A stretch of 64,000 bases of DNA, from NCBI GenBank assembly GCA_002067975.1, contig MVRS01000074.1:1-64000 (forward strand). The letters are read 5' to 3'. The translations under genes were made by a program, and so were the position numbers. This stretch comes from Syntrophorhabdus sp. PtaU1.Bin058 (GTDB taxonomy: Bacteria; Desulfobacterota; Syntrophorhabdia; Syntrophorhabdales; Syntrophorhabdaceae). The notes beneath the pieces were generated by a model, which saw only the letters and a program-made list of their open reading frames with translations, ran no database searches and was not told the DNA's origin. Positions 1 through 9,703 of this stretch are shown one piece after another; positions within the stretch are counted from its first letter, which is position 1, and every line of letters starts with the position of its first letter.

Positions 1-56
1 TCAGGGAAGGCGGCAAGACCGTAGGCGCTGGGGTAGTCACCGAGATCAGCGAGTAA
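1..56 (+). CDS. tuf: Elongation factor Tu, C-terminal end (partial)
   Basis: Only the last 17 codons are inside the window. The peptide [17 protein letters not shown] followed by TAA is the conserved end of EF-Tu domain 3, the GTPase that delivers aminoacyl-tRNA to the ribosome. It sits 10 bp before rpsJ, the usual str-to-S10 operon junction. The 5' part lies outside the window, so nothing can be said about the rest of the gene. Confidence 0.9.
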   Translation, partial: REGGKTVGAGVVTEISE

Positions 57-66
57 AGGGGGAGGG

Positions 67-372
67 ATGAGGCAGCGAATCAGGATATGCCTGAAAGCCT
101 TTGATCATAGATTACTTGATCAATCGGTGAAGGAGATAGTTGATGCGGCAAAGAAAACGGGTGCGCAGGTAGTCGGACCGGTACCGTTACCGACAAAGAT
201 ACAGAAATACTGCGTATTAAGGTCACCCCATATAGACAAGAAATCAAGGGAACAGTTTGAGATAAGGACGCACAAGCGACTGATAGATATCGTTGAACCC
301 ACCCAGCAGACCGTAGATGCATTGATGAAGCTCGAACTGGCTGCAGGTGTGGACGTGGAGATCAAATCGTAG
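67..372 (+). CDS. rpsJ: 30S ribosomal protein S10
   Basis: 101-residue S10, full family length, with the conserved RICLKAFDH start and the GPVPLPT and [13 protein letters not shown] blocks. S10 sits in the 30S head and also acts as NusE in antitermination. It starts at an ATG after a GGGGGAGGG Shine-Dalgarno. Normally rplC (L3) follows. Here only 8 bp separate its stop from rplD, with no trace of L3 between them. Confidence 0.97.
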   Translation: MRQRIRICLKAFDHRLLDQSVKEIVDAAKKTGAQVVGPVPLPTKIQKYCVLRSPHIDKKSREQFEIRTHKRLIDIVEPTQQTVDALMKLELAAGVDVEIKS

Positions 373-380
373 GAGCGGTT

Positions 381-1004
381 ATGGCATTAGTGGATGTATT
401 AAATACTGAGGGAGCAAAGGTCGGAGAGGTTGAGATCAGCGATGCTGTCTTCAACTGCGAGGTAAAACCCCACCTTATCCATGATGTGGTGAAGATGCAG
501 CTTACGAACAGGAGAAGAGGCACCGCATCGGTAAAGACAAGAAAAGAGGTAAAAGGCGGGGGGAGAAAACCCTACAGACAGAAAGGGACCGGCAGGGCGA
601 GACAGGGCACCTCAAGGTCGCCGCTGATGCCGGGCGGCGGCTCCGTATTTGGTCCGAAACCGAAGGATTACCGTTATGCTGTGCCGAAGAAGGTAAGAAA
701 GAATGCCCTGAAGTCGGCCCTTACCGTGCGGCATACAGGGTCGAGCATGAAGGTCCTCGACAAACTGGAGCTCCAGGGTATCAGCACGAAGAACTTCAAC
801 GGTATCGTGAAGACCCTGAACCTCACGAAGCCTCTCTTTGTTATCGAAACAAAGGACGAGTTTGTCGAAAGGTCGGCGCGAAACATACCCTACGTGAAGA
901 TCCTGAAATGCGACGGGCTGAACGTTTACGATATCATCAGGCATGACCAGCTTGTACTGACAATAGATGCATTACGGAAGATAGAAGAGGTGTTGGCGTC
1001 ATGA
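381..1004 (+). CDS. rplD: 50S ribosomal protein L4
   Basis: 207-residue L4. The central loop [19 protein letters not shown] (about residues 60-80), which reaches into the exit tunnel, identifies it. L4 is also the autogenous repressor of the S10 operon in enterobacteria; no matching leader can be judged here because the operon promoter is outside the window. It follows rpsJ directly, without rplC, and overlaps rplW by 4 bp (ATGA), so the two are probably translationally coupled. Confidence 0.97.
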   Translation: MALVDVLNTEGAKVGEVEISDAVFNCEVKPHLIHDVVKMQLTNRRRGTASVKTRKEVKGGGRKPYRQKGTGRARQGTSRSPLMPGGGSVFGPKPKDYRYAVPKKVRKNALKSALTVRHTGSSMKVLDKLELQGISTKNFNGIVKTLNLTKPLFVIETKDEFVERSARNIPYVKILKCDGLNVYDIIRHDQLVLTIDALRKIEEVLAS

Positions 1005-1294
1005 ACGAGTACGATATTATACGTCGCCCCATAATAACAGAGAAGAGCACATTGATGAAGGACAATGGGAACCAGTATGTGTTCGAGGTCCACCGGGATG
1101 CAAACAAGATAGAGATCAGGCATGCCGTTGAAAAACTCTTCAAGGTAAAGGTCCTTTCCGTAAGCGTCAGCAACCTGGAAGGCAAGAAGAAGAGACTCGG
1201 CAGATTCGCCGGAAAGCGCTCTGACTGGAAAAAGGCGATCGTGAAGCTGAGTCCCAAGGATAAAATATTGATTTTTGAAGGTGCAGGTGCATAA
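1001..1294 (+). CDS. rplW: 50S ribosomal protein L23
   Basis: 97-residue L23 with the typical [10 protein letters not shown] start and a basic C-terminal half ([19 protein letters not shown]). L23 lies at the tunnel exit and docks trigger factor and SRP. The start codon overlaps the rplD stop (ATGA) and the stop overlaps the rplB ATG by one base (TAATG), so the reading frames are tightly coupled. Confidence 0.97.
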   Translation: MNEYDIIRRPIITEKSTLMKDNGNQYVFEVHRDANKIEIRHAVEKLFKVKVLSVSVSNLEGKKKRLGRFAGKRSDWKKAIVKLSPKDKILIFEGAGA

Positions 1295-2121
1295 TGGGCG
1301 TAAAAGAATATAAACCTACCTCGGCAGGCAGGAGATTCATGAGTGGTCTTACCTTCGAGGAGATCACCAAAAAGGGGCCCGAGAAATCACTGATTGTCTC
1401 CAAGAAAAGAACGGGCGGAAGAAACCATACCGGGAAGATCACCACCAGGCACATCGGCGGCGGACACAAGAAAAGATACAGGATCGTTGACTTCAGGAGG
1501 GATAAATTTGAGATCCCCGGCAAGGTCGACGGCATAGAATATGATCCCAACAGGTCTGCGAATATCGCCCTCATCCATTACGCAGACGGTGAGAAGCGGT
1601 ATATCATCTCGCCGCTGGGACTGAAGGTGGGCGATACGATTGTTGCCAGCATGAAACCCGATACGGAGATCAAGGAGGGAAACTCGCTCCCCTTGAAGTT
1701 TATACCCCTCGGTACCTTTGTCCACAACGTGGAGATGAAACCCGGAAAAGGCGGACAGCTCGCACGGAGCGCGGGGAACTACGCGCAGCTTGTGGCAAAG
1801 GAAGGCGGATACGGACACGTCAGGCTGCCTTCGGGCGGGGTCAGGCTGATCAACCTTTTATGTATGGCAACGATAGGTCAGGTGGGAAATATTGACCATG
1901 AAAATATCACTATCGGCAAGGCCGGAAAACCGAGATGGCAAGGGGTGAGACCGACCGTTCGCGGGACGGCAATGAACCCCGTTGATCACCCCCTCGGCGG
2001 CGGTGAAGGAAGATCGAAAGGCGGACGGCATCCCTGTTCCCCCTGGGGACAACTGGCAAAGGGCATGAAGACGAGGAAAAACAAGAGAACCGATAAGTTT
2101 ATTATAAAGCTCAGAGGGTAG
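1294..2121 (+). CDS. rplB: 50S ribosomal protein L2
   Basis: 275-residue L2, normal length, with the RNA-binding core and the near-invariant [16 protein letters not shown] segment whose histidine region lies near the peptidyl transferase centre. It ends in the usual basic tail. Position between rplW and rpsS is canonical. Confidence 0.98.
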   Translation: MGVKEYKPTSAGRRFMSGLTFEEITKKGPEKSLIVSKKRTGGRNHTGKITTRHIGGGHKKRYRIVDFRRDKFEIPGKVDGIEYDPNRSANIALIHYADGEKRYIISPLGLKVGDTIVASMKPDTEIKEGNSLPLKFIPLGTFVHNVEMKPGKGGQLARSAGNYAQLVAKEGGYGHVRLPSGGVRLINLLCMATIGQVGNIDHENITIGKAGKPRWQGVRPTVRGTAMNPVDHPLGGGEGRSKGGRHPCSPWGQLAKGMKTRKNKRTDKFIIKLRG

Positions 2122-2130
2122 GAGGTTTTT

Positions 2131-2421
2131 GTGGCGAGGTCTTTAAAGAAAGGGCCGTTTCTGGAAGAGAGACTGTTAAAGAAGGTCGAGGATGCACGAT
2201 CCTCAAAGGGCGCAAAGGTAATAAAAACGTGGTCGAGGAGATCGACGATCACCCCTGAATTTGTCGGGTTTACCTTTGCCGTCCATAACGGAAAGAAGTT
2301 TATCCCGGTATTCGTTACTGAAGAGATGGTGGGACACAAGTTCGGTGAGTTCTCTCCTACAAGGACATTCCACAGCCATTCAGGCGACAGAAAAGCAAAA
2401 GTGGTCAAGAGGAAGGAATAG
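2131..2421 (+). CDS. rpsS: 30S ribosomal protein S19
   Basis: 96-residue S19 (ARSLKKGPF start, [12 protein letters not shown] near the end), a 30S head protein. The start is GTG: it follows a TAGGAGG Shine-Dalgarno at a good distance, and the family N-terminus begins exactly there. It ends 4 bp before rplV. Confidence 0.97.
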   Translation: MARSLKKGPFLEERLLKKVEDARSSKGAKVIKTWSRRSTITPEFVGFTFAVHNGKKFIPVFVTEEMVGHKFGEFSPTRTFHSHSGDRKAKVVKRKE

Positions 2422-2425
2422 GGTC

Positions 2426-2758
2426 ATGGAAATCGTGGCAAAAACAAGGATGATCAGGATATCCCCGCGCAAGGTCAGGATCGTGGGAGATCTGATAAAG
2501 AAGAAGAATATCAACGAGGCCTCGGGGATGCTCACGTATATGCCCCAAAAGGCATCGTTTATCCTGAAGAAGCTTCTTGACAGCGCCATAGCAAATGCGA
2601 AACAGAAGAAATATGTCGATATCGACAACCTCTATGTCAAGAATGTCATCGTTGACGGCGGACCGACACTGAAGAGATTTTTACCAAGAGCGATGGGAAG
2701 GGCGACAAAGATCAGAAAGCGGATCAGCCACATTACGCTCGTATTAGACGAATCATAG
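2426..2758 (+). CDS. rplV: 50S ribosomal protein L22
   Basis: L22, 110 residues from the ATG at 2426. An open frame extends upstream to 2261 but lies within rpsS and does not match the family, so the short form is chosen. The motifs RISPRKVRIV and the tail GRATKIRKRISHITLVL are typical. L22 lines the exit tunnel together with L4. Confidence 0.96.
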   Translation: MEIVAKTRMIRISPRKVRIVGDLIKKKNINEASGMLTYMPQKASFILKKLLDSAIANAKQKKYVDIDNLYVKNVIVDGGPTLKRFLPRAMGRATKIRKRISHITLVLDES

Positions 2759-2771
2759 ATTTGGAGGTTAA

Positions 2772-3416
2772 ATGGGTCAAAAGACACATCCGTTCGGTTT
2801 CAGGCTTGGAACAATCAAGACATGGGACTCCAAGTGGTTTGCCTCGAAGAACTATGCGAAGTTTCTGCATGAGGACATAACGATAAAGGGCTACCTGAAG
2901 AAGAAACTCTACCAGGCGGGGATCTCGAAGATCGAGATAGAGAGGGCGGCCAATAAGGACAAGAGGGCAAAGATCAACATCTACACGTCCAGGCCGGGAC
3001 TCGTTATCGGGAGAAAAGGGGCCGAGGTAGAAAACCTGAAAAAGGAACTCCAGCAGATCACCGACAAAGAGGTGATCCTGAATATTACGGAAGTCAAAAG
3101 ACCCGAGGTCGACGCGCAGCTCGTCGCAGAGAATATTGCCCTGCAGATCGAGCGTCGTGTTTCCTTCAGGAGGGCGATGAAGAAGAATGTTACACAGGCG
3201 CTCAAGTTCGGCGCCAAGGGAATAAAGGCGATGTGCGCCGGAAGGCTTGGCGGCGCAGAGATGTCGCGTACGGAATGGTACCGGGAGGGAAGGGTGCCTC
3301 TGCAGACCATACGGGCCGATATAGATTACGGCGTCGCCGTGGCGAGCACAAAGTACGGCGTCATCGGGATAAAGGTCTGGATCTTCAAGGGTGAAATATT
3401 TCAGGAGGCAAGATAA
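2772..3416 (+). CDS. rpsC: 30S ribosomal protein S3
   Basis: 214-residue S3 beginning [13 protein letters not shown] type II KH domain contains the GRKG loop of [10 protein letters not shown] around residues 75-85, and the C-terminal domain carries [20 protein letters not shown]3 forms part of the mRNA entry gate. The stop codon overlaps the rplP ATG (TAATG). Confidence 0.98.
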   Translation: MGQKTHPFGFRLGTIKTWDSKWFASKNYAKFLHEDITIKGYLKKKLYQAGISKIEIERAANKDKRAKINIYTSRPGLVIGRKGAEVENLKKELQQITDKEVILNITEVKRPEVDAQLVAENIALQIERRVSFRRAMKKNVTQALKFGAKGIKAMCAGRLGGAEMSRTEWYREGRVPLQTIRADIDYGVAVASTKYGVIGIKVWIFKGEIFQEAR

Positions 3417-3832
3417 TGCTTGCACCAAAGAGGGTTAAATACAGAAAACAGCAGAAAGGCAGGATGAAAGGCGTTGCTGCGAGAGGGAACAGGGTAACCT
3501 TTGGAGACTACGGCCTGCAGGCGCAGGAGGCCGGCTGGATAACATCGCGGCAGATCGAGGCGGCAAGGATAGCGCTTACAAGGTATGTAAAGAGGGCCGG
3601 GAAGGTCTGGATCAGGGTCTTTCCCGACAAACCGATCACGAAGAAGCCTGCGGAGACAAGGATGGGCAAGGGAAAAGGACCCAGCGAGGGTTGGGTGGCA
3701 CCGGTAATACCCGGAAAGGTCCTTTATGAGATCAAGGGTGTTCCTGAAGATAAGGCAAGAGAGGCCTTGAGAATAGCCTCGTTCAAGCTTCCCATTGCGA
3801 CAAAGTTTATAGCGAGAAGTGAGGAACAATGA
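3416..3832 (+). CDS. rplP: 50S ribosomal protein L16
   Basis: 138-residue L16 ([13 protein letters not shown] start, [14 protein letters not shown] centre), which organises the A-site side of the 50S subunit and is needed late in assembly. Overlaps rpmC by 4 bp (ATGA). Confidence 0.97.
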   Translation: MLAPKRVKYRKQQKGRMKGVAARGNRVTFGDYGLQAQEAGWITSRQIEAARIALTRYVKRAGKVWIRVFPDKPITKKPAETRMGKGKGPSEGWVAPVIPGKVLYEIKGVPEDKAREALRIASFKLPIATKFIARSEEQ

Positions 3833-4023
3833 AAGGCAGGGAACTGAAAGAGCTGACCAGAGAAGAGCTTTTAAAGAAAAAGAAGGACGCCAAGGAAGAA
3901 CTGTTCAATCTGCGGTTCCAGCACTCGACGGGACAACTGGAAAACACCGCACGGTTGAAGCTTTTAAAAAGGGATGTGGCGAGGATAGAGACGGCCTTGC
4001 AGGAAAAGACGTCAAAGGCATAA
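3829..4023 (+). CDS. rpmC: 50S ribosomal protein L29
   Basis: 64-residue L29: two helices, with the [10 protein letters not shown] and RRDVARI-like (here KRDVARIET) signatures. Located near the tunnel exit. A 54-bp gap to rpsQ follows; it contains no recognisable gene. Confidence 0.96.
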   Translation: MKGRELKELTREELLKKKKDAKEELFNLRFQHSTGQLENTARLKLLKRDVARIETALQEKTSKA

Positions 4024-4077
4024 TATACGGCTGTGGGCCGGGATGCAAACGGCTGAAAGCTGAAATTCGAGGTTGGC

Positions 4078-4389
4078 ATGGAAGCGAAAGAGAAGGCGAA
4101 CAAGAAAAAGATGACAGGTATCGTTGTAAAAGATAAGATGGACAAGACCATCGTCGTTGAAGTAGAGAAGGTTTTGCAACATCCGAAATACCACAAATAC
4201 ATCAAGAGAAAAAAACGGTATAAAGTACACGACGAAAAGAATATCTGCAAACTGGGTGACGAGGTGTCAATCATCGAATCAAGACCGATCAGTAAAGATA
4301 AGCGGTGGCTCATAAAGGAAATAATAAAGAAAGAAGAACCTTTCTTAGCTCAGAAAGAGGTGGTTGGCGATGATACAGGCGAGATCTAA
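4078..4389 (+). CDS. rpsQ: 30S ribosomal protein S17
   Basis: S17 of 103 residues. The OB-fold core ([17 protein letters not shown] ... [19 protein letters not shown]) is standard, but about 15-20 residues are added at the C-terminus compared with the common 82-88 residue form. That tail ([20 protein letters not shown]) is encoded over the ribosome-binding site and first codons of rplN, a 20-bp overlap, so the tail may exist mainly as a coupling device. Confidence 0.95.
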   Translation: MEAKEKANKKKMTGIVVKDKMDKTIVVEVEKVLQHPKYHKYIKRKKRYKVHDEKNICKLGDEVSIIESRPISKDKRWLIKEIIKKEEPFLAQKEVVGDDTGEI

Positions 4390-4738
4390 GCTTGAAGTGG
4401 CAGACAACTCCGGCGCTAAAAAGCTCGGTTGTATAAAGGTTCTTGGCGGATCGAGAAAGAGGTACGGTACGGTCGGGGACATTATTGTAGCGTCTGTGAA
4501 GGAGGTCATCCCCAACTCGAAGGTCAAAAAGGGCGAGGTGGTGAAGGCGGTTATCGTGAGGACAAAAAAAGAGATCAGAAGGATTGACGGGTCCTACGTG
4601 AAATTCGACGATAATTCCGCGGTTATTATCAACCAGTACAACGAGCCGGTCGGGACAAGGATCTTCGGCCCTGTTGCAAGGGAACTCCGGGCGAAAAAGT
4701 TCATGAAGATCGTTTCCCTGGCCCCGGAAGTTGTGTGA
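4370..4738 (+). CDS. rplN: 50S ribosomal protein L14
   Basis: 122-residue L14 starting [17 protein letters not shown], exactly the family N-terminus. A TTG two codons upstream (4364) is possible, but AGAGGTGG at 4355-4362 is better spaced for the ATG at 4370. L14 sits at the subunit interface (bridge B8). Confidence 0.97.
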   Translation: MIQARSKLEVADNSGAKKLGCIKVLGGSRKRYGTVGDIIVASVKEVIPNSKVKKGEVVKAVIVRTKKEIRRIDGSYVKFDDNSAVIINQYNEPVGTRIFGPVARELRAKKFMKIVSLAPEVV

Positions 4739-4746
4739 GGAATACT

Positions 4747-5070
4747 ATGGAAAAACATTACCACGTTAAAAAGAACGACCTTGTGATGGTCACGAACGGT
4801 AAGGATAAGGGCAAGACCGGCAAGGTCTTACGGATCATTAAAAAGAAAGACCGGCTGATCGTTGAAAAGGTAAACATGGTCAAGAGACACGTGAAGCCGA
4901 GCCAGAAATCCAAAGGCGGCATCATGGAAAAGGAGAGCCCCATCCACCTGTCCAACGTCATGCTCTACTGCGAGAAATGCGCAAAACCGGTAAAGGCGGG
5001 AAAGCGGATCCTTGAAGACGGGAAGAAGATACGTTTTTGCAAAAAGTGCGAAGAGGTCTTAGATAAGTAG
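4747..5070 (+). CDS. rplX: 50S ribosomal protein L24, zinc-ribbon form
   Basis: 107 residues from the ATG at 4747, chosen over an upstream GTG (4735) because GAGG at 4736-4739 spaces correctly. A KOW motif ([13 protein letters not shown]) lies near the N-terminus. The C-terminal half has two CxxC pairs (CEKC ... CKKC), the zinc-binding version of this assembly-initiator protein. Confidence 0.95.
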   Translation: MEKHYHVKKNDLVMVTNGKDKGKTGKVLRIIKKKDRLIVEKVNMVKRHVKPSQKSKGGIMEKESPIHLSNVMLYCEKCAKPVKAGKRILEDGKKIRFCKKCEEVLDK

Positions 5071-5079
5071 GAGGCATTG

Positions 5080-5622
5080 TTGAAAACGGCGTATATGGAA
5101 TTTTATGAAAAAGAGGTCAGATCGGCGCTGATGAGGAGATTCCAGTATAAGAATGTCATGGAGGTGCCGAAGATAGAAAAGATCACGGTGAACATCGGGC
5201 TCGGCGAGGCCCTCCAGAATGTCAAGGTCCTCGACAGCGCGGTCGGAGACGTAAAACTCATCACCGGACAAAAACCCGTTATCACGAAGTCGAAGAAATC
5301 GATTGCCTCCTTCAAGCTGAGAGAGGGGATGTCAATCGGCTGCATGGTGACGCTCCGAAGGGAGAGGATGTATGAGTTCCTTCATAAACTTGTCTATATT
5401 GTCCTTCCGCGGGTGAGGGATTTTAAAGGTGTTTCCCCCAAGTCATTTGACGGGCGGGGCAACTATACACTTGGTTTGAGAGAACAGATCATATTTCCCG
5501 AGATCGAATACGATAAGATCGATAAGGCAAGGGGAATGAACATTACCATCGGGACAACGGCAAAGACGGATGAAGAAGGTTTCGAGCTTCTGAAATTAAT
5601 GGGAATGCCTTTCAGGAGTTGA
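5080..5622 (+). CDS. rplE: 50S ribosomal protein L5
   Basis: L5, 180 residues from the TTG at 5080. TAGGAGG ends at 5074, too close for the TTG at 5077, so 5080 is preferred. The block [16 protein letters not shown] identifies the family. L5 binds 5S rRNA and contacts S13 across the subunit bridge. Non-ATG starts recur in this operon (rpsS, rpsE, rpmD, rpsM, rpsD). Confidence 0.95.
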   Translation: MKTAYMEFYEKEVRSALMRRFQYKNVMEVPKIEKITVNIGLGEALQNVKVLDSAVGDVKLITGQKPVITKSKKSIASFKLREGMSIGCMVTLRRERMYEFLHKLVYIVLPRVRDFKGVSPKSFDGRGNYTLGLREQIIFPEIEYDKIDKARGMNITIGTTAKTDEEGFELLKLMGMPFRS

Positions 5623-5633
5623 CGGAGGAGTTA

Positions 5634-5819
5634 ATGGCAAAAAAATCGATGATGGAAAAGGCAAAGGCAACACCAAAATATCAGGTAAGGGTCCATAACA
5701 GGTGTACTATCTGCGGAAGGCCCCGCGGCTATTTGCGTAAATTTCATATGTGCCGGATATGCTTCAGGAACCATTCACTGAAGGGCGAAATACCCGGCGT
5801 CATAAAATCAAGCTGGTGA
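5634..5819 (+). CDS. rpsN: 30S ribosomal protein S14, zinc-dependent (type Z)
   Basis: 61-residue S14 of the short type Z class. The two CxxC pairs (CTIC and CRIC) bind zinc, and the end [11 protein letters not shown] is typical. The ATG at 5634 follows GGAGGAG. This class contrasts with the ~100-residue zinc-free S14 of many Proteobacteria. Confidence 0.97.
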   Translation: MAKKSMMEKAKATPKYQVRVHNRCTICGRPRGYLRKFHMCRICFRNHSLKGEIPGVIKSSW

Positions 5820-5828
5820 GGGGGATTC

Positions 5829-6230
5829 ATGGCCACTGTAGATCCTATTGCTGATATGTTGACACGGATACGGAATGCCATCATAGCACGCCACGAATCC
5901 GCTGACATACCCTATTCCAATATGAAATTTGCCATATCAAAGATACTGAAGGAAGAGGGGTATATAAAAAATTACAAGACCTTCATTGACGAGGCCAGGA
6001 AGAAGTTCCTCAAGGTTTACATACACTACGACGAGAACAACAAAAGCGTCATCACCGGTCTCCGGAGGATCAGCAAGCCGGGGAGAAGGAAGTATGTGGG
6101 CACCGTTGAGATCCCGAGGTTGAGGAAACGGATAGGTCTTATCGTGATCTCCACTTCGAAGGGGATCATGACGGACAGGAGCGCGATAAAAAATAAGGTG
6201 GGAGGGGAGCCCCTCCTTGTTGTTTGGTGA
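5829..6230 (+). CDS. rpsH: 30S ribosomal protein S8
   Basis: 133-residue S8: DPIADMLTRIRNA at the N-terminus and the C-terminal STSKGIMTDR ... GGEPLLVVW. S8 binds 16S helix 21; in E. coli it also represses the spc operon. Ends 8 bp before the rplF ATG. Confidence 0.97.
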   Translation: MATVDPIADMLTRIRNAIIARHESADIPYSNMKFAISKILKEEGYIKNYKTFIDEARKKFLKVYIHYDENNKSVITGLRRISKPGRRKYVGTVEIPRLRKRIGLIVISTSKGIMTDRSAIKNKVGGEPLLVVW

Positions 6231-6238
6231 GGTGTGAA

Positions 6239-6775
6239 ATGTCGAGGATAGGCAGAAAGCCTGTTATTTTGCCTCAGGGCACAAAGCTGGAATTGAAGGA
6301 CGGCGAGATCATTGTATCAGGGCCAAAGGGTTCATTGCGGAGACCGTCCCTGGAAGGTCTTGCCATTGATATTGACGGCAACACTGTCGTGGTGCGGCGA
6401 AACAGCGAGGACAAGAAGACAAAGGGTCTTCACGGGCTCATGAGGACGCTGATCGCAAACATGGTCGATGGTGTTTACAAAGGGTTTGAAAGGAAGCTTG
6501 AGATCGTCGGTATCGGATACAGGTCCGAATTACAGGGCGACAATATCGTCTTCTACCTTGGTTATTCTCATCCCATCACGTTCCCTCTGCCGGCCGGTAT
6601 CTCGGCCCAGGTGGAAAAACAGACGCTCCTGACGATCAAAGGCATCGATAAAGAGCTCCTCGGGCAGACGGCGGCAAAGATAAGGGCCCTGAGAAAACCT
6701 GACGTATATAAGAACAAAGGCGTCAAATACGCCGGTGAGGCATTGAGGAAAAAGGCCGGCAAAAGCGGCAAGTAA
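6239..6775 (+). CDS. rplF: 50S ribosomal protein L6
   Basis: 178-residue L6 ([12 protein letters not shown] start; tail [21 protein letters not shown]). The open frame runs back to 6224, but TGAGGTG at 6228-6234 points to the ATG at 6239, which gives the family N-terminus. L6 lies near the GTPase-associated centre. Confidence 0.97.
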   Translation: MSRIGRKPVILPQGTKLELKDGEIIVSGPKGSLRRPSLEGLAIDIDGNTVVVRRNSEDKKTKGLHGLMRTLIANMVDGVYKGFERKLEIVGIGYRSELQGDNIVFYLGYSHPITFPLPAGISAQVEKQTLLTIKGIDKELLGQTAAKIRALRKPDVYKNKGVKYAGEALRKKAGKSGK

Positions 6776-6786
6776 GAGGTGAGACG

Positions 6787-7152
6787 ATGCAAAGGAAAGA
6801 GAAGGTAGCGGCAAGGGAGAAGAGAAAGAAGAGGATCCGCAAGACGATCTCCGGGACTGCCGTTAAACCGAGGCTGTGTGTCTATAAAAGCTTAAGACAG
6901 ATATATGCGCAATTGATCGATGATTCGCAGGATAAGGTAATAACCGCTGCATCGACGCTGACGAAAGAAGTGTCCGCAACGGTAAAGTGCGGCGGCAATG
7001 TCGAAGCCGCGAAAAAGGTCGGAGAATATATTGGTAAAAAGGCAGTCGGCATGGGTATCGGCCAGGTTGTCTTTGACCGGAACGGGTTTAAATATCATGG
7101 GAGGATAAAGGCCTTAGCTGATGGTGCAAGAGAGGCAGGTTTACAATTTTAA
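6787..7152 (+). CDS. rplR: 50S ribosomal protein L18
   Basis: 121-residue L18, with the basic N-terminus ([15 protein letters not shown]) and the C-terminal [23 protein letters not shown]. It attaches 5S rRNA to the 50S subunit together with L5. Confidence 0.97.
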   Translation: MQRKEKVAAREKRKKRIRKTISGTAVKPRLCVYKSLRQIYAQLIDDSQDKVITAASTLTKEVSATVKCGGNVEAAKKVGEYIGKKAVGMGIGQVVFDRNGFKYHGRIKALADGAREAGLQF

Positions 7153-7164
7153 GAGGAGGTTGTA

Positions 7165-7671
7165 TTGGCAGAGAGAAAGCGTATAGAACCAGGTGAGCTT
7201 GAGCTGCAGGACAGGTTGGTCTATATAAATCGTGTCGCAAAGGTTGTTAAAGGCGGCCGGAGGTTCAGCTTCAGCGCCATCGTTGTCGTCGGCGACGGTA
7301 ACGGTCGTGTCGGATTCGGACTCGGCAAGGCCAATGAGGTCCCTGATGCCATCAGAAAGGCAGTGGAGAGGGCAAAGAAGAGCATTATCGAGGTTCCCGT
7401 CAAAAAAGGGACGATCCCCCATGAGATAAAGGCCAGGTACGGGACAAGCGAGGTATTTATGAAACCGGCCAGCGAAGGGACCGGCGTTATTGCGGGAAGG
7501 GCCGTGCGGGCCGTTGTTGAGGTGGCCGGCATAACGAACATACTTACCAAATGTTACGGGTCCCGGAATTATCATAATGTAGTAAAGGCGACAATCAAGG
7601 GGCTTGCCACGTTAAAGTCGCCAGAGGTCTCATTGAAACAGCGGGGCAAAGCAAAGGTCGAGGAGGGATAA
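7165..7671 (+). CDS. rpsE: 30S ribosomal protein S5
   Basis: 168-residue S5: the double-stranded-RNA-binding N-terminal domain ([20 protein letters not shown]) and the C-terminal fold with [13 protein letters not shown]. Start is TTG at 7165 behind AGAGGAGGT. S5 affects decoding accuracy and mRNA unwinding. Confidence 0.97.
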   Translation: MAERKRIEPGELELQDRLVYINRVAKVVKGGRRFSFSAIVVVGDGNGRVGFGLGKANEVPDAIRKAVERAKKSIIEVPVKKGTIPHEIKARYGTSEVFMKPASEGTGVIAGRAVRAVVEVAGITNILTKCYGSRNYHNVVKATIKGLATLKSPEVSLKQRGKAKVEEG

Positions 7672-7672
7672 C

Positions 7673-7858
7673 GTGAGTCACCTCAAGATCAAATGGACAA
7701 AGAGTTTTATAGGATGCACACAGGACCAGCGCGATACCATACGGAGTCTTGGTCTTAAAAGACTTTACCAGGAAAAAACGGTGAAAAATACACCTGAGAT
7801 ACGGGGTATGGTGAAGAAGGTGATTCACCTTTTAACGATTGTGGAGGATGTCCGGTAG
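7673..7858 (+). CDS. rpmD: 50S ribosomal protein L30
   Basis: 61-residue L30 (LKIKWTKSFIGCTQDQRDTI ... GMVKKVIHLLTIVE). GTG start one base after the rpsE stop; its stop is directly followed by the rplO ATG. L30 is absent from some bacteria but occupies its standard place here. Confidence 0.95.
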   Translation: MSHLKIKWTKSFIGCTQDQRDTIRSLGLKRLYQEKTVKNTPEIRGMVKKVIHLLTIVEDVR

Positions 7859-8302
7859 ATGAAGCTGTCAGACTTGAGACCGAAAGAAGGATCGACAAAG
7901 AAGAAAAAAAGGGTAGGACGGGGCACCGGTTCCGGACACGGTACTACTGCAACATATGGAAACAAGGGCCAGCGCTCGACAAGCGGCGGCACGAAGAAAA
8001 AGGGCTTTGAAGGCGGCCAGATGCCCCTCACGAGGAGGATCCCCAAAAGAGGATTTAAAAACCCCTTCAGGAAGGAATATTCCCTCATCAAGATAGGGGA
8101 CCTCGCCGTATTCAAGGGACAGGAAAAGGTAAGCATAGAGGATATACTGAGATCGGGGTTTATCAAGAAGATGAAAGACGGGATCAAACTTCTTTCCGAC
8201 GGCGAGATCGATTTCCCGATCAAGATCCAGGTGCACAAAGCATCTGAGCGTGCCGTTGAAAAGATAAAGGCCCAGGGTGGAGACGTGGAGGTACTGATTT
8301 AA
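7859..8302 (+). CDS. rplO: 50S ribosomal protein L15
   Basis: 147-residue L15. The glycine/lysine-rich N-terminal arm (GTGSGHGTT, then FEGGQMPLTRRIPKRGF) threads through 23S rRNA. The stop overlaps the secY ATG by one base (TAATG), as in most spc operons. Confidence 0.97.
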   Translation: MKLSDLRPKEGSTKKKKRVGRGTGSGHGTTATYGNKGQRSTSGGTKKKGFEGGQMPLTRRIPKRGFKNPFRKEYSLIKIGDLAVFKGQEKVSIEDILRSGFIKKMKDGIKLLSDGEIDFPIKIQVHKASERAVEKIKAQGGDVEVLI

Positions 8303-9609
8303 TGGGGGGTTTCCAGAACATCGGGAAGATCCCCGAGCTTAAGCGGAGAATAATAGCCACGCTTGCTCTCCTGGCGGTTTACAGGATAGGTGTTCATATC
8401 CCCACGCCGGGGATCGACGGAACGGTGCTGGCAGGCATCTTCGAGAGGGCGCGGGGCACCCTGCTCGGTTTTTTTGATATGTTTGCCGGCGGCGGCTTAG
8501 AAAGACTTTCCGTATTTGCCCTCGGCATTATGCCTTACATCAGCGCCTCAATTATCCTGCAGCTCCTTACCGTCGTTGTACCGACCCTTGAGAGGCTTTC
8601 AAAGGAGGGAGAGGCAGGCAGGAGAAAGATAACCCAGTATACGCGGTACGGCACGGTGATCATAAGCCTCATCCAGGGCTTCGGCATCAGCATCGGTCTG
8701 GAGCAGATGAGGGGTGCCGGAGGCGAGATGGTTGTTTATAATCCGGGCTGGAGCTTCAGGCTCATGACGATGATAACCCTTACCGGAGGGACTTCCTTTA
8801 TCATGTGGCTCGGGGAACAGATCACGGAAAAGGGCATAGGCAACGGGATATCGCTGATAATCTTTGCAGGCATAGTAGCGCGGATGCCGAACGCGATCGC
8901 CGGCACGATGACCCTTGTAAACTCAGGCGAGATGAACTGGTTTGTGGTGCTCCTGCTGATCGCGATGATGCTTGTCGTCGTTGCCTTCATCATATTTATG
9001 GAGACATCGCAGAGGAGGATACCCGTCCAGTATGCCAAACGGGTCGTGGGCCGCAAGATGTACGGCGGCCAGGCGACACACCTGCCCCTCAAGATCAATA
9101 CGGCAGGCGTGATCCCTCCCATATTCGCCTCTTCGATCATCATGTTCCCTGCAACGATCGCAAATTTTATTCAGCATCCCTATATGAAAAGATTTTCAGA
9201 GATGCTTACGCCGGGAACGATCCTCCATGAATTGTTGTATGTGGGTTTTATCATCTTTTTCTGTTTTTTTTACACGGCCATTGTTTTCAACCCCGACAAC
9301 GTGGCGGACAATATGAAGAAATACGGCGGATATATACCGGGTATAAGGCCCGGCAAGAAGACCTCTGAGTTTATCGAGAGGATACTTTCCAGGGTAACCT
9401 TTATCGGCGCAGTATATATCTCTTTTGTATGCGTCCTCCCGACCCTGTTGGTGAGAAAATTCAACGTTCCTTTCTATTTTGGAGGCACGGCGCTTCTTAT
9501 CGTGGTGGGTGTCGCCCTTGATACGATACAGCAGATAGAATCTCATCTTATCCTCAGGCATTATGACGGGCTCGTTAAAAAATCGGCGCGGGTTAAAGGA
9601 AGAAGATGA
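8302..9609 (+). CDS. secY: Protein translocase subunit SecY
   Basis: 435-residue SecY with ten predicted membrane helices, starting with the plug-side segment IGVHIPTPGID and including the MPYISASIILQLL helix and the cytoplasmic loop RRIPVQYAKR. It forms the inner-membrane protein-conducting channel with SecE and SecG. Usually followed by adk and map; here a 94-bp spacer with 7-bp repeats separates it from map and adk is missing. Confidence 0.98.
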   Translation: MGGFQNIGKIPELKRRIIATLALLAVYRIGVHIPTPGIDGTVLAGIFERARGTLLGFFDMFAGGGLERLSVFALGIMPYISASIILQLLTVVVPTLERLSKEGEAGRRKITQYTRYGTVIISLIQGFGISIGLEQMRGAGGEMVVYNPGWSFRLMTMITLTGGTSFIMWLGEQITEKGIGNGISLIIFAGIVARMPNAIAGTMTLVNSGEMNWFVVLLLIAMMLVVVAFIIFMETSQRRIPVQYAKRVVGRKMYGGQATHLPLKINTAGVIPPIFASSIIMFPATIANFIQHPYMKRFSEMLTPGTILHELLYVGFIIFFCFFYTAIVFNPDNVADNMKKYGGYIPGIRPGKKTSEFIERILSRVTFIGAVYISFVCVLPTLLVRKFNVPFYFGGTALLIVVGVALDTIQQIESHLILRHYDGLVKKSARVKGRR

Positions 9610-9640
9610 TAACGAAACCGGATTGTGAATGCAGGTCGCC

Positions 9641-9682
9641 GTTTGTTGCTGATAGCTGCAGGCTGGCTGCTGATCGCCGTGG
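9641..9682 (+). repeat. 7-bp tandem repeat island in the secY-map spacer
   Basis: Five consecutive 7-bp units, GCTGATA, GCTGCAG, GCTGGCT, GCTGATC and GCCGTGG, run from 9648 to 9682. This is the only such island inside the ribosomal operon, and it occupies the place where adk normally lies. The same GCTGATA-type words recur at about 15109 and 47994-48025. Confidence 0.8.
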
Positions 9683-9703
9683 CGAGTTGGCGCGTATTAC
9701 AGG

